Part shown: positions 29,656 through 41,283 of the stretch, piece after piece
Layout of the letters: each line of letters begins with the position of its first letter
Position numbering within the stretch: the first letter of the stretch is position 1
Assembly (NCBI RefSeq): GCF_905147365.1
Contig: NC_056423.1
Location: forward strand, 11,140,501 to 11,204,500
Length of the DNA: 64,000 nt
DNA from: Aricia agestis
Lineage: Eukaryota; Arthropoda; Insecta; Lepidoptera; Lycaenidae
Direction of reading: 5' to 3'
Position numbers and translations under genes: made by a program
Notes under the pieces: generated by a model
What the model was told of the DNA's origin: nothing
Database searches by the model: none
The model's input: only the letters and a program-made list of their open reading frames with translations

Positions 29656-30066
29656 TGAAAAACAAAAAGAATATTTTATGTTTCAAACCGACGAATTATG
29701 TGGTCCATAAACCAAATATCAGACAGTGGCTTTCACAGTTCTGGTGCTGCCCACCACTATCACAGTTCTGGTGCTGCAAACCACTTTGGAAGTCCATCTC
29801 CACTTGAATTTTGCCGACCACCATCAGCACAAAGTATGTCTCAGTCTTCATCACATATCCACAGCATTCCAAGGCCATATAATATTCCTGTTTCATATAT
29901 TCCACCCTCATCACCTAGCCCACCATCCTCATCTCATTCATTATTCATGCCACCAGGTACACCTAACGAGCACCAAATTTCTTACATGCCAGATACAGAA
30001 CCCTCACATTCCTGTCAAGCGACGCCTTCCATTAGCACTGTCATTCATTCCCCTGAAAATATTTAA

Positions 30067-30864
30067 TCTACTCCAAAGACCCATTACATTCTATCTATGC
30101 CATCATTTCATTCTCAAAATCATATTTAATAAATACATTTAAAAATATTAAGATTCTTACCAACATATCTTTAAAAAAGAAAGCTCATACTTCACTTATT
30201 TCAGTTTCAAACCCTGGCCTATCATCTTCATCTCATCCGTCATCTTCTGGAACTGCTCATAGTAGTAATTCAAATTTGCCGTTAATAGGTATGTCAAATA
30301 ATAATAAAATTAATAAAGCTTTTAAGAAAGCTATGGAGGACTGTGAGTACTCCAAAAATTAGTACATTTTGTTACTGAATAGGCCATAGTGCATACATTT
30401 TACTTTAATTTGAATCCTTTTAAATATTAATTAAGCCTTTTAAAATCATTTTTAAAAACCATTTGATAATCACAAACTTTTACTTTTAATGGAATCCTGT
30501 TAATTCTTTGAACCTTAAATTATTATTAAAAACCCTGATTTGTAATTATCACAAAAAGCTTAGTTTTAATAAAGATTTGATATCTTTAATTGTTTTCTTA
30601 ACAGCTAATACCTTTAAAAGTGCGTATGTAAATCAAACTATAGGTATACCAGAATCTGATGGCAAATTTGGATGGTAGATTTTCAAAAAATATCCTTGAT
30701 CATTGGATAAATTTTTATCCAAAAAAGGATCAAAATGTTTTATTCCTAAAAAATTCAATAATAATGATGTATTGGAGATGGCGCCACCGAGCCACGGCAA
30801 AAAGTCTAGCTAGTGAAACTTTACAAGTAAAAATAGTTAATAGTGGCTTTAATTATAAAAAGTA
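30067..30864. other. Degenerate flank between MADF-like gene and LINE
   Basis: Possible further exon scraps occur: after ATTTCAG at about 30206 a Ser-rich stretch, and after TTAACAG at about 30603. No frame longer than 68 codons is convincing. The inverted motif TTGGATAAA/TTTATCCAA lies at about 30702-30724. Confidence 0.35.
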
Positions 30865-31323
30865 AGTGCAGTGTGACGGACTAAGTGTTTACCACAACAC
30901 AAATTGTGGACTAACCTGAAACCTATGGATTTACTCTAGAAACAAGTGTTAAAACAGTGAACTAAAAATCAGTTAAATTCAAATTATTTCTGACTGGCAA
31001 CGGAAAAACCCTTCTGCAGCAGTGCTAATATAAGACAAGAAGTGTTTTTGTGACAAAGTGCTCATTACTAGTGACTATTTCAATAAAATCATCACAAAAA
31101 TAAGATGAATAAGCAAAATTGGCGGCGATCCTAGCGACATCTATGTAAATCTGTAAGAACTAAAACAACGAGTAGTGGACTATCGATCGATCTTAATTAA
31201 TATAACAGCTACCGAACGCCTTCTATATCCAAGAGAGGGCGCTGTACCAAATCGACCACCAAACGATCTTTATCGGGCTCGAATACCATCCGCGCACATA
31301 CTATTTCTACAATAATAATTAAT

Positions 31324-32226
31324 ATGCCGCTCAGCAGATCTCCACCACCTACTACCACTGGATTCTCCGTCACGGAATCTGACCCGTGCAGCAATTACGC
31401 ATCGGCAATGAATTCTGAGAAAGAAAGTGTTAATGAGATAGGGCCGCGCGGAAGAAAACGCCGGCATGATGATGAATTCTCAGTCTTCATGTCAGACATT
31501 AAGAAATCAATCGATTTAATGGCTAAACAGCAGCGAGAACTTCAAGAAACTGTAAATGGCATCCAAAAACAAAATTCGGACATTATTCAATCTATGGATT
31601 TTATTTCAAAACAATATGAGGACATGAAGGACAGACTATCTAAAATGGAGACAGAGAGAATCAACAACATGAAATATATCAAGAGCCTTGAACAGCAGGT
31701 GCAACAGTATAAGGAAAACACGGAAAAAAGTCTGAGGAAGAGTTCTATAGAAGTTAGAAATGTTCCCATACAAAAAAAGGAAACTCAACAGGACCTGCTT
31801 AGCTATGTAAAGAACATCGGTAACGAAATTAATGTCTGCATAGATGATCAACAAATCCGTGATGTTTTCCGTTTAAAAACTAAAAAAGAACAAAATATTA
31901 TTGTTGATTTTACGACCGTTATCCAGAAAAACAAAATTTTATCATCATTCAAATCATATAACAAAGTAAATAGAGCCAATAAATTATGCACAACACACTT
32001 AAAAATTGAAGGAGAGTCGAAACCAATTTTTGTGACAGAATGTCTGACCCAAAATACCAAGAGACTATACTACCTAGCAAGAGAATTTAGCATGAAGCAC
32101 GCATATGCTTACTGCTGGACAGCCCATGGGAAAGTATACCTGCGCAAAAAAGAAGGAGTCCCCTGCCGACGTATTTCATCAGAAACGGACCTAGACAATC
32201 TTATTCAATCGCCTGATATAGTATGA
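31324..32226 (+). CDS. LINE ORF1 with coiled coil and FP25K-like domain
   Basis: A 300-residue protein from ATG 31324 (MPLSRSPPPTTTGFSV). Residues of about 55-145 form a long coiled coil (SIDLMAKQQRELQETVNG...KSLEQQVQQYKENT) that probably trimerises. About 145-290 resembles the second domain of baculovirus FP25K proteins, a domain known in many lepidopteran LINE ORF1s (RDVFRLKTKKEQNIIVDF, TKRLYYLAREFSMKHAYAYC, GKVYLRKKEG). It would bind LINE RNA in the ribonucleoprotein. The frame is intact. In the second copy of the block the protein is beheaded: only the part after 50885 remains. Confidence 0.8.
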   Translation: MPLSRSPPPTTTGFSVTESDPCSNYASAMNSEKESVNEIGPRGRKRRHDDEFSVFMSDIKKSIDLMAKQQRELQETVNGIQKQNSDIIQSMDFISKQYEDMKDRLSKMETERINNMKYIKSLEQQVQQYKENTEKSLRKSSIEVRNVPIQKKETQQDLLSYVKNIGNEINVCIDDQQIRDVFRLKTKKEQNIIVDFTTVIQKNKILSSFKSYNKVNRANKLCTTHLKIEGESKPIFVTECLTQNTKRLYYLAREFSMKHAYAYCWTAHGKVYLRKKEGVPCRRISSETDLDNLIQSPDIV

Positions 32227-32593
32227 CTATTTAGATTTCTTCTGTATTTTAGTTATAAAAAAGTATCTCTAATGTTAATTGATATTACTTATAATAACTT
32301 GCCTGCATTTCATATTATGTACCTACATTTAATTACTTTAACTAATATTATCTATTGGTTGTTAGTAAAAAAACTAAATTTATTATCATGTTTCACACAA
32401 ACGCTATGTACAAATAATAATCTACACTCTCACAAACTAAACACAATTATAAACTCCACATCTAAAGAATGTACCCTACCTAAATTGCTTGACATATTAT
32501 CAAAATATTATAATTATTATTGTATACGTCTTTCTAATACAGTGTGTAAGTGGCCAAACCTATTTTGTATGTTGTCTCTACCTCTAAGTGTAT

Positions 32594-35554
32594 ATGTACA
32601 TAAAATTCGATACTATGACTAATATATCACACGATATTGATTGCATAGAGGTATCGCAATCAATAGTATGTAGCCCAGAAGAACTAAAGTACCAATCGAA
32701 AAACTTAATTAGATCTCTTAATATTTTGCATATGAACATCAGGAGCTTAAACTGTAACTTTGACTCGTTACTACTCTTGCTGGAAAGAATAACTGTTCAA
32801 TGTGATATTATAGTGCTTACCGAGTGCTGGCTGAGTAAACTGACAACTATTCCTGAAATAAAAGGCTACATATCATATACTTCGAACTATTACAACCAAA
32901 ATGATGGTGTTACTATTTACATTAGATCGAATATTCAACATAATATAAAAACAGAAATATCTTTCAAATTAATAGATGCAAATAGCGTAATTATTAAACT
33001 CATCGATAGCGACATTGCGATTATGGGCGTGTATCGTTCACCATCTTACAAAAATATAGATAATTTCTGCAATAGCTTGGATTCATGTTTGTTAGGACTA
33101 AAGAATGTAAAGTCAGTAATTCTAGTCGGAGATATTAATATAAATATAGCTCAAGGATGTTCTGACACAAACAGTTGTGCGTATATGGACACTCTAGCTA
33201 TGCATGGACTACTCCCAGCGCATCTACATCCTACACGCCTAGATAGATGCTTGGATCACGTCATGGTCAAAACGGACCGTCGATCACAAACTTTTGTCTT
33301 GGACACGTTGGTCACCGACCATGTACCAATCATATATTCTTTAGATTGCAGAGTCAAGCGTTCTCAAGTGAATATAATGCGTACCCAAATTGACTACAAT
33401 AATTTAAATAATGATATTGCATTGGCAAATTTTAGTCAGATATATCGTTCGACCGACGCGAATGTCGCAGTGTCAATGTTTGTTGACATCATATCTAATG
33501 CGATCTCTGCAAACTCTACACAATTAAGAGTTCCGCACAAAAAACGCCCCATTAAACCTTGGCTTACTCCAGGTCTCATACGATGTATTAGAAATCGTGA
33601 TAACTTACATAAAAAAGCCAAGCTTAATCCTAATAATGCTATCTTACAACTAACTTACACGAGATATCGAAATTTTTGTAACAACTTGCTTAAAAAACTA
33701 AAAATAACATATGAAAAAAATGAGTTTCAAAAATATAAAAATAATCCCAAGGGAATGTGGAGCACTATTAACAAAATAACAAATTTAAAAAATTCATACA
33801 TGCCACCCACTGACCTATTAAAAGTTGCTCAGAATCCCCAAGATTCGGTAAATCAGGTAAATAACTACTTTGGAGGAATCGGTAAAACATTAGCTGATGC
33901 AATATTAGTTAAGCGAAAAATTACTCCATTAGGCTTTGTAAATACTGCAATAAATCAACGACTCGCAGGACAGAGTGACTCCATGGTCCTAAGTAATGTT
34001 GATCACGCAGAAGTAGAAAACATAATAAAAAATCTCAAAAATGATTGTGCGACTGGTATAGATAATATTTCAACAATAGTTTTAAAAAATGCAATGAAGT
34101 ACTTAATTCCCCACATGACTTATTTATTTAATTTATGCTTTTCTACTGGCGTCTTTCCAGACGCTCTTAAAAGTGCGCTCGTTCGTCCAATTCATAAGAA
34201 TGGCAACAGGGACGTAATTAGCAACTACAGACCTATTTCTGTGCTTACGATCGTTTCTAAGGTTTTAGAAAAGCTACTTAATACTAGGTTAATTAATTTT
34301 ATAAATAAACGAAACATCATTGCAGAAAATCAATATGGGTTCACAAGGGGAAAATCTACGGAAGATGCGACTCTACAGCTAAGCGAAACGATAGCCAAGC
34401 ATTTAGATAATGGAGACAAAGTGCTAGGAGTGTTTTTAGATCTATCTAAGGCCTTCGATACAGTATCTGTGCCACTTTTACTAAGTAAATTAGAGTCTGT
34501 CGGAGTACGCGGTGTTGCTCTAGATATTTTCCGGAGTTACCTTTCCAATCGCACTCAGCGTGTAAGGATAGGAGAATATTTGAGCAGCACAACTCAGCTC
34601 ACTTATGGAGTTCCGCAAGGTAGCGTCTTGGGCCCCACCCTATTTCTGCTATATGTAAATTCATTGTGTACACTTGCCTTGAAGAATTGCAAACTGTTGA
34701 GCTACGCTGACGACACAGCCGTGATTGTTTATGGGAGCACCTGGGACAAAGTTAAGTTGCACACAGAGGCAGCTATAAGAGAGATTATGCAGTGGCTGGA
34801 TGCTAATCTTTTGACGCTTAACATAGAAAAATCAAAATACATACCGTTCTCACCACGCTCCAACTCTCAGCCACCAAAAAATTTTTGTATCATAGCTCAT
34901 ACATGCTCCGGAAGCTTATGTCAATGTTCGAAGCTAGCGCAAACAACTACCATCAAGTATTTGGGACTTACCTTAGACAATAATCTTTCTTGGCTGCCTT
35001 ACATAATTGCTCTAACAGCGCGCTTAAGAAAGCTGATTCCCGTTTTTCGCAAACTCAAAAGCTCCGCGGATGTTGATACAATGCGGTGTGTGTACTTCGC
35101 TCTAGCTCAATCCCTCATTCAATACTGCATTGTCACGTGGGGAGGATGTGCGGCTAATACTTTGATGCCACTGGAACGAGCCCAGCGCGCCATCCTTAAA
35201 GTCATTTATGGACTTCCCCGGCGGTATAGCACCCACCAACTCTATCGCGAGTCCTCCGTGCTCACTGTGAGGCAATTATTCATAATGAATGCAATCCTAC
35301 GTAAGCATAGAGAAATACCATATGTCCAGAATAACAAACGAACAGCCTGGAAAATCTGCTCCACGCCCCGTTACCGAACCTCACTTGCTAGACGCCAATT
35401 TCACGTTATTTCCGCATACCTCTATAATACGGCAAATAAACTAAACAACATATACCCACTTACTTACCGAAAATGCAAGCAATGTTTAAAAAAATGGTTA
35501 ATTACATTAGACTACAATAGTTCAGAGAAATACATGCAAAATCCATACACATAA
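32594..35554 (+). CDS. LINE ORF2 (APE endonuclease + reverse transcriptase)
   Basis: A 986-residue protein with its first ATG at 32594 (a second at 32615, MTNISHDID). The N-terminus is an apurinic-type endonuclease (LHMNIRSLNCNFDSLL, VLTECWLS, GVYRSPSYKNIDNF, VILVGDINI, LDHVMVKT, TDHVPIIYS) that nicks target DNA. The RT follows (VRPIHKNGNRDVISNYRPIS, GFTRGKSTEDA, VFLDLSKAFDTVS motif A, YGVPQGSVLGPTLFLLYVN motif B, LLSYADDTAVI motif C), then a C-terminal Cys/His-poor thumb region. There is no RNase H, and the clade is CR1/Jockey-like. No disabling lesion is visible. The copy at 51654-54614 differs at one residue (Gln to Lys after EIM). Confidence 0.9.
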   Translation: MYIKFDTMTNISHDIDCIEVSQSIVCSPEELKYQSKNLIRSLNILHMNIRSLNCNFDSLLLLLERITVQCDIIVLTECWLSKLTTIPEIKGYISYTSNYYNQNDGVTIYIRSNIQHNIKTEISFKLIDANSVIIKLIDSDIAIMGVYRSPSYKNIDNFCNSLDSCLLGLKNVKSVILVGDININIAQGCSDTNSCAYMDTLAMHGLLPAHLHPTRLDRCLDHVMVKTDRRSQTFVLDTLVTDHVPIIYSLDCRVKRSQVNIMRTQIDYNNLNNDIALANFSQIYRSTDANVAVSMFVDIISNAISANSTQLRVPHKKRPIKPWLTPGLIRCIRNRDNLHKKAKLNPNNAILQLTYTRYRNFCNNLLKKLKITYEKNEFQKYKNNPKGMWSTINKITNLKNSYMPPTDLLKVAQNPQDSVNQVNNYFGGIGKTLADAILVKRKITPLGFVNTAINQRLAGQSDSMVLSNVDHAEVENIIKNLKNDCATGIDNISTIVLKNAMKYLIPHMTYLFNLCFSTGVFPDALKSALVRPIHKNGNRDVISNYRPISVLTIVSKVLEKLLNTRLINFINKRNIIAENQYGFTRGKSTEDATLQLSETIAKHLDNGDKVLGVFLDLSKAFDTVSVPLLLSKLESVGVRGVALDIFRSYLSNRTQRVRIGEYLSSTTQLTYGVPQGSVLGPTLFLLYVNSLCTLALKNCKLLSYADDTAVIVYGSTWDKVKLHTEAAIREIMQWLDANLLTLNIEKSKYIPFSPRSNSQPPKNFCIIAHTCSGSLCQCSKLAQTTTIKYLGLTLDNNLSWLPYIIALTARLRKLIPVFRKLKSSADVDTMRCVYFALAQSLIQYCIVTWGGCAANTLMPLERAQRAILKVIYGLPRRYSTHQLYRESSVLTVRQLFIMNAILRKHREIPYVQNNKRTAWKICSTPRYRTSLARRQFHVISAYLYNTANKLNNIYPLTYRKCKQCLKKWLITLDYNSSEKYMQNPYT

Positions 35555-35639
35555 ACACACATCCACAAACTCTATCACTGCACATACGTCATACACACAT
35601 AATATAATCATACATAATCTTTTAAATAGCATGGAATGG

Positions 35640-35870
35640 TCATTATTTAATTTCTAATTTAATTGCATGTTATTTAAGTTATTTAATTTAATTTCATTTC
35701 ATTTGACTTATTTTAATTTGGCTTAATTTAATTTATTCGATTTGATTTAACTTAATTTAATTTGATTTGACTTGATTTAATTTAATGATATTTATTTTGA
35801 TTTAATCTTATTTGATTTCGTTTTTAATATTTAAATCAATTTTATTTTTAGTTATCACTTTTTATATTGT
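35640..35870 (+). repeat. Degenerate TTTAATT/TTTGATT array in LINE 3' UTR
   Basis: A pyrimidine-A array of imperfect 5-10-bp units (atttaatttgatttgactt...) in the 3' UTR. It is repeated without obvious change at about 54710-54940. It looks like slippage-derived UTR sequence. Confidence 0.7.
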
Positions 35871-36275
35871 TTCAAAATTGTAATATCAATCAGTAGGTAA
35901 TCACATTGTACTTGTTTTTTTTTTTTTTATAAAGGTTGTTATATCCTATTGCCAGTACATCAGGCGGCTGTGACACAGTTAATACTAGTACGGCTGCCAA
36001 TGTTCCTGTAAAGTGTACCTAATGAAATGTTTTTGTTATTATGTAATATGCTAAATTGTTGTTTAATGGATTGTAAAGGTGATAATATAAATAAAAAATA
36101 AATATTAGCTAGATAAAAAAAAAAAAAAAAATATTACTAGAGGCAATTTCTTTTCTCACTTTTTGATCACAGATCCTGATAGTTATTTTTTAGACCAATA
36201 GTTATTTTTTATTTTCAGAAAATGTTTGAACTGTTTTTTCAGGCAATGAAAATTTAATGTACAATTATATTTTTG

Positions 36276-36386
36276 TGGCGTGACGAGCTGGAGGCATACC
36301 AGCCAGGCTGGCTATCGGTGGCGCAGGAGCGAGAACAGTGGAAGATCCTGGGGGAGGCCTTTGCCCAGCAGTGGGACACTAGATAG
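36276..36386 (+). pseudogene. RTE-clade LINE C-terminal scrap
   Basis: 36 codons plus stop: WRDELEAYQPGWLSVAQERE, then WKILGEAFAQQWD and TAG. I recognise the extreme C-terminus of insect RTE-type LINE ORFs (family pattern W-R-D-x-L...A-Q-D/E-R...G-E-A-F/Y-x-Q-Q-W). Nothing upstream of it is LINE-like, so it is a very short 5'-truncated insertion, followed by a taataaataaat tail. Copy B is at 55343-55453. Confidence 0.7.
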
Positions 36387-36413
36387 GCTAATAAATAAAT
36401 GGTGCAATTTAAC

Positions 36414-36494
36414 CTTCCTGCCAAATTTGAATATTTGGCAGGAAGAAAGAATTGGTTTATTTTTCACAAGGAATATATCCTTGTGAAAAATAAA
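36414..36494. repeat. Two adjacent perfect palindromes, copy A only
   Basis: CTTCCTGCCAAAT (36414-36426) pairs with ATTTGGCAGGAAG (36433-36445). TTTATTTTTCACAAGGA (36456-36472) pairs with TCCTTGTGAAAAATAAA (36478-36494). In copy B (about 55489-55515) the middle is absent: a 5-base TAGAG replaces about 42 bases, so neither palindrome exists there. Confidence 0.85.
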
Positions 36495-38367
36495 AGAAAG
36501 AGAAATAGCTTCCAAAGTTATCCTACCAAACACCATAAAATATGGACACATGCGCGGCCCTGCCCCGCCCTTCCGCTAGTAGTTCCGTACGTAGTTCATT
36601 GACATTCTTGTTATTTATTATTATCTTAAGGCGGGATTATAGGCAACTGACATTTTAGAATTTGCGACCAACTAGCTCAATAGATGGCGCTCGAAAGGTA
36701 CATATTTACTTATTAACACTGGAGTCGTCGCGCGGATTACAATAGTAATTCACCGTTGCAAATCTAAGTATATTTTCAGAAAAACTACGCAGTGACATCG
36801 TTCGTCGCTCCGTGTACTTCACACTGGATAGTTGGATCATGCGCTCAGTGCTGCGCGAGCGCCAATCGCGTGTGGTTGTCGAACAGGAGTCCCGTTAAGT
36901 TCGCGGATTACTATTGTAATCCGCGCGACCTATTACGTAAGTTTTTTTTTCATGTTATTGTTTCTGTTTTCCATAATTTTGTAGTTATTTTGAACTGTAT
37001 TTGTTTTTTATCTGATTATTATTAAAGTTTATACTATATTAAATTAACTTAGGTTAATAAATTACTGGCACAATGCATATTTCTTATAAAAATAATTGAT
37101 TTTAGAATCACTATGGATCAACAGCGTGCTGCTCAAATTGAAGCTTGGCTTCATGAAGATTCTAAAGAAAGGGAAGATTCTGACAATGTTTCTAGCTCGG
37201 ATGATGAAGAAGACTTTGTTGAGGAGCAGAACCACGAGTCCGAGTCTGAGCAGGAGGCAGACATCCCAAATGAGGTATCCGAAAATAACTCTGTCTCAGT
37301 AGCTGATCAGTATTACGTTGGTGTTGATAAGACTATCTGGTCAATGACTGCGCCATCTAATAGAGGAAGAACTCGTCGACATAATATTGTTTTCGTGCCT
37401 CCTGGACCCAAAGGTGTGGCACGGCAGAAAACAACTGTTGAAGACTGTTTATCTCTCTATTTACATGATAATATGATTGATCTAATTGTCAAATACACCA
37501 ATATCAAAATCGAATCTGTCAGGACCAAGTACGGAAGAGAGAGAGACGCTAAATTGACGGATCTTCTTGAAATGAAGGCATTTTTTGGGATTTTGTATAT
37601 GTGTGGTGCTTTGAAATTAAACCGGACCAACTGTAAACAAATATTTGAACATAGAAACCACACTGGGATCGACGCAATTTATTTAACAATGTCTTTGCAA
37701 AGATTTGAATTTCTTCTAAGAAATTTACGCTTTAATGATATTTATGATCGCAATATCCGCGCTACGATTGATAAATTGGCACCAATACGAGAAATTTTTG
37801 ATTTGTTTATTGCCAATTGTAAAGAGTACTTCATCCCAAGAGCAGAAATGACATTATATGAGCAGCTGTTGGCTTTCAGAGGGCGATGCTCTTTCCGACA
37901 ATATATTCCTAATAAGCCTGCAAAATATGGCATAAAAGTATTTGCACTTGTCGATGTTCATTATCCGTACACATATAATTTAGAAATATATGCTGGACAG
38001 CATCCTAACGGACCTTATCGTCTGAGTAATGAACGTAGTGAAGTAGTGATGAGAGTTACACAACTTGTTTTTGGTCGAAATATAAATATCACGATGGACA
38101 ACTGGTTTTCATCGCTTGATGTCGCTAAAAGACTTTTTGAAAACCAGACTACAATGGTTGCTACGGTGAGAAAAGATAAAAGAGATGTACCAAGAGAATT
38201 TCGGATAGCAAGAGGAAACCCATTATACAGCTCAAATTTTGGTTTTCATAGTCCGTACACAATGGCATCCTACGTAGCAAAACCAAATAAAGTTGTGATC
38301 ATGATGTCTACAATGCATAATGATACAGCAATTGATAACAGCACAGGTGATGAAAGCAATTGGAAAG

Positions 38368-41283
38368 GTCAAGTGCAAGATAAACAAGTCCTCCTAGATC
38401 TTATCGATAAAAAAATATTAAAACTGTGCTAAAAACTCTAAATTCTGAATAGAAAAAGTGCGGATAACCTAGTGTGTAGCATACATTGGTTTCTCCAAGA
38501 AATAATCAGTGGACGGCGAAATAGCTGTAAGTAGAACAGTTGTGATAACTACGAGTAAAATACAGGAATATATTCAACAGAAAGTTTTTTCAAAAGAGAA
38601 ATAATACTTATGAAAACCAATTGGGAAACTAACCTGATTGCTTGACATCCAATTCAACTGTAATTAATCATCTTATCACAACCCACCAGATATATATGCA
38701 TAGCTATATTGAGCATTCCTTTCTGCATTTTTTGTTTACCGTCGAAAAAAGCTATTTTTTTTTCTTTCAAATTATTTCAATTTGAAACAAATAAAAACGA
38801 ATATTTTAATCAAAAATTGACACAATACCATTGTACTGCACTGAACTCTGAAGTGACATTGATACGAAAATGACGCATGACATTTGAGTTGACGTTTGGA
38901 AGCAGCCATAGACAATATTTTTCTACTTCTTATTTTGCACATCCTGCACAGGAGCAAAGACAGCAATTACAACAGTGCTTCAAAATTGTACTATGTAATA
39001 ATAAGTAAATTGAATAAAGACTAACAAAAGTATTTTCACTTCTTATCTTAAATTAAATAATATTACACTTATCCCTGTCATTTCAAAGCTGTTCGAAAAA
39101 GTTATGCACAAACGACTCACCTCTTTTCTCGGAAAACATGAAATTATAGTCAAAGAGCAGAATGGCTTCCAAAAAGGAAAATCCACCACTCTAGCAAGCT
39201 TTTCCCTGGTAAAGGAAGTTATAGAAAGTGTGGACAAAACAAAACCAGTCACTGCCTTATTTTTTGATATGTCTAAAGCGTTTGACCATGTTAAACACGA
39301 GAAACTTTTATTAAAATGTGAGCATTATGGTATTAGAGGTCCAGCTCTTGAATGGCTCAATGTTACTAAATTAAATAATAAAAACATAAAAGGAGTTCCT
39401 CAAGGGAGTATTCTGGGCCCCCTATTATTTATTATTTATATAAATGACTTGCCGAAATTTATAACTCACAACCTCACACTCTTTGCTGATGATATATCTA
39501 TTATTATAAAATTCTTGAATGAGCTGACATATAATTTAGAAATAAACCGAGTATTAAATGACGTAATCGAATGGCTGAACTACAATAATTTAAAGGTAAA
39601 TATAAAAAAAACAACATACATGCAATTTTATAGTAAGAAAGGAAAAGCAAAAGACCTGTGTGTAAAATATGACAACTCAGTATTAAAAGAGGCTAAGACT
39701 GTGAACTTCTTGGGTATAACCATTGACAATAATTTATCATGGCAGGCACATATTGACAAAACCTTCCAAAAAAATAAACAAGTACGTATATCTTCTTCGA
39801 TCCCTTCACAAAACTGCAACTGCAGAAACTGCGTTAATGGCTTATCATGCTTTTGTCATGTCAGCTCTTAGATATGGCATAATAATATGGGGCAACTCTG
39901 TAGACATATCTCGACTATTTATTGGACAGAAAAAGTGTATCCGAGCCTTATGTGGAGTTCACCCTATGGAATCATGTCGCCCTCTTTTTAAAAAGTTAAA
40001 TATCCTCACACTGACATGTTTATACATATATGAGATAAGCATATTTGTCAAAAAACATATCTCAGAATATTATACAAAAAAGTCCCAGTTTCTAAATAGA
40101 AATACTAGGTATCCAAACCAGTTAGTTCTACCAAACTCAAAAACAACATTAGCCAGTAAAGGATGTTATAATATGTCAATCAAAATTTATAATAAATTAC
40201 CCAATGACATAAAAGAATATCCATTATCTATTTTTAAGAAAAAACTATTTAATTGGCTGGCAGAGAAATGTTTTTATTCCCTAAATGAATTCATTATATA
40301 ATTATTGATTGACATATTATTTATAATTTTATTTAATATTCTATTGACATTTTCTTATCTTAATATCTTACTCGACATCAAAATTGTGTATTAGTGTTGA
40401 CTTATAATTAATTAATCCTTTATAACTTAATCCAATGACTTTATTCTAACTGTAATTGACACGTTCTAAAATTGTATATTTTTCTATAGTTTTTAGACTT
40501 TACTTATCATGGACCAATTGAAATATTTAGCATTAAGTTTACTAATAGGTACAATTTATGAAAAAATTAGTGGATAACTCATATTTACCCATCAATGTCT
40601 TTGTTGTAGTGGTCAGGATAATAAAATATGTAAGTAGTATTCATGAATAACCTCAAGTCATAACTCATGTGCAACTTTATCCAAATCTTCCAGCTTCCTA
40701 AGATGGGTGCTAAAACAAGAAGTAAAAATTAGAATAAGACTAGTAAGATGTAAGCAGTAAGATCCTCCATCAGAGAGAAGGCTCTTATAAAATGTAGTTA
40801 CTTACCGTATGTGTGTGCACCTCAGGATAGCGTAGTTTTGCTGGATTTGGGTATTATAACTAATAATTGTAACACAGCATAACATCATAATTATAGACTG
40901 TTGTCTGTAATTCCATGTTTCACGCCACGTGGAAAGTAGATGACATTGCAGATTTGATGAAAACCTCAAGTCATGGCGAACAAATTACGATATTTGACAA
41001 TTCGTTTTTTTTTATTGTTTGACACTGACAGACGATTAAATGTAGTTTTTTTTTTCTCTCTGGATAGTGTAGGAAACTTTTTTCTATTGTTATTAATGAA
41101 TGTGTAGCTATCTTCTAATAAGGCTAATATAGAAAAATGATAATGTTAAATCCCTGTATTAACTAAATATTTATAATAATTTTTGCATGCTTCAAAAGCA
41201 GAGTGTTTGATACTGTATATAACTATAAGATCTTTGGAAACAACATTCTTTGCAAATAAATGATGATTATGATTATGATTATG
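38368..41283 (+). mobile_element. LINE inserted in piggyBac, copy A
   Basis: A retroposon between the piggyBac codons for ...GDESNWK and PEIITYY. It ends in a (GATTAT)n-type tail (41259-41282), as CR1-group LINEs often do. 38368-39040 has no long frame. 39045-40301 encodes the RT C-terminal half. 40302-41258 is an A+T-rich 3' UTR-like stretch. The flanking duplication, if any, is only about GAAA. Confidence 0.65.
39045..40301 (+). pseudogene. CR1/Jockey-group RT C-terminal half, copy A
   Basis: In frame: LIPVISKLFEKVMHKRL, EQNGFQKGKSTTLASFSL, VTALFFDMSKAFDHVKHEK (motif A), IKGVPQGSILGPLLFIIYIND (motif B), LTLFADDISIII (F-A-D-D motif C), FLGITIDNNLSWQAHIDK. A shift in the A run at about 39768-39775 moves the rest (KYVYLLRSLHKTATAETAL, LRYGIIIWGNS) to another frame that ends at 40301. 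A 29-bp deletion near 39385 relative to copy B removes residues between motifs A and B but leaves copy A open across that point. Confidence 0.8.

Larger units (their letters stand above)
27345..30066 (+). pseudogene. MADF/BESS-type gene remnant, interrupted
   Basis: Downstream of a LINE insertion, 28526-28797 encodes a MADF-like helical domain (HKDKKRLHDAWVRISEQTG, YSLMATFRGHIRKIKKS, IWFAFELMNSF) with an in-frame TGA near 28686 and a GTAAGT donor at 28798. A second exon after TTCTAG (29369) reads ELLAAEKRMAADFNTLNN and DCDLFGKL...LRKLPEKQKEYFMFQ, like a BESS motif. A perfect 15-bp hairpin (29621-29655) interrupts that motif. A shifted frame (29698-30066) is a Ser/Pro/His-rich tail with a 27-bp tandem repeat. 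The start ATG may be at 27345 (MLKIKNKN). MADF/BESS proteins are DNA-binding regulators and also occur as Harbinger accessory proteins, so host or transposon origin is open. Confidence 0.5.
30865..36131 (+). mobile_element. CR1/Jockey-type LINE, near full length
   Basis: Contains a probable 5' UTR of about 460 bp (the start is not sharply defined), ORF1 (31324-32226), ORF2 (32594-35554), a 3' UTR with a degenerate TTTAATT/TTTGATT array, and a 17-base poly(A) (36115-36131). Both main frames are open, so it may have been active recently. Between them 32272-32622 is an open but unrecognised 116-codon frame overlapping the ORF2 start. Part of the element (from 31816) is included in the 13.1-kb duplication. 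No target duplication was identified. Confidence 0.85.

Noticed and set aside
35554..36131. 3' UTR array as a satellite
   Set aside because: Units are too short and irregular, and it is confined to the LINE 3' UTR in both copies.
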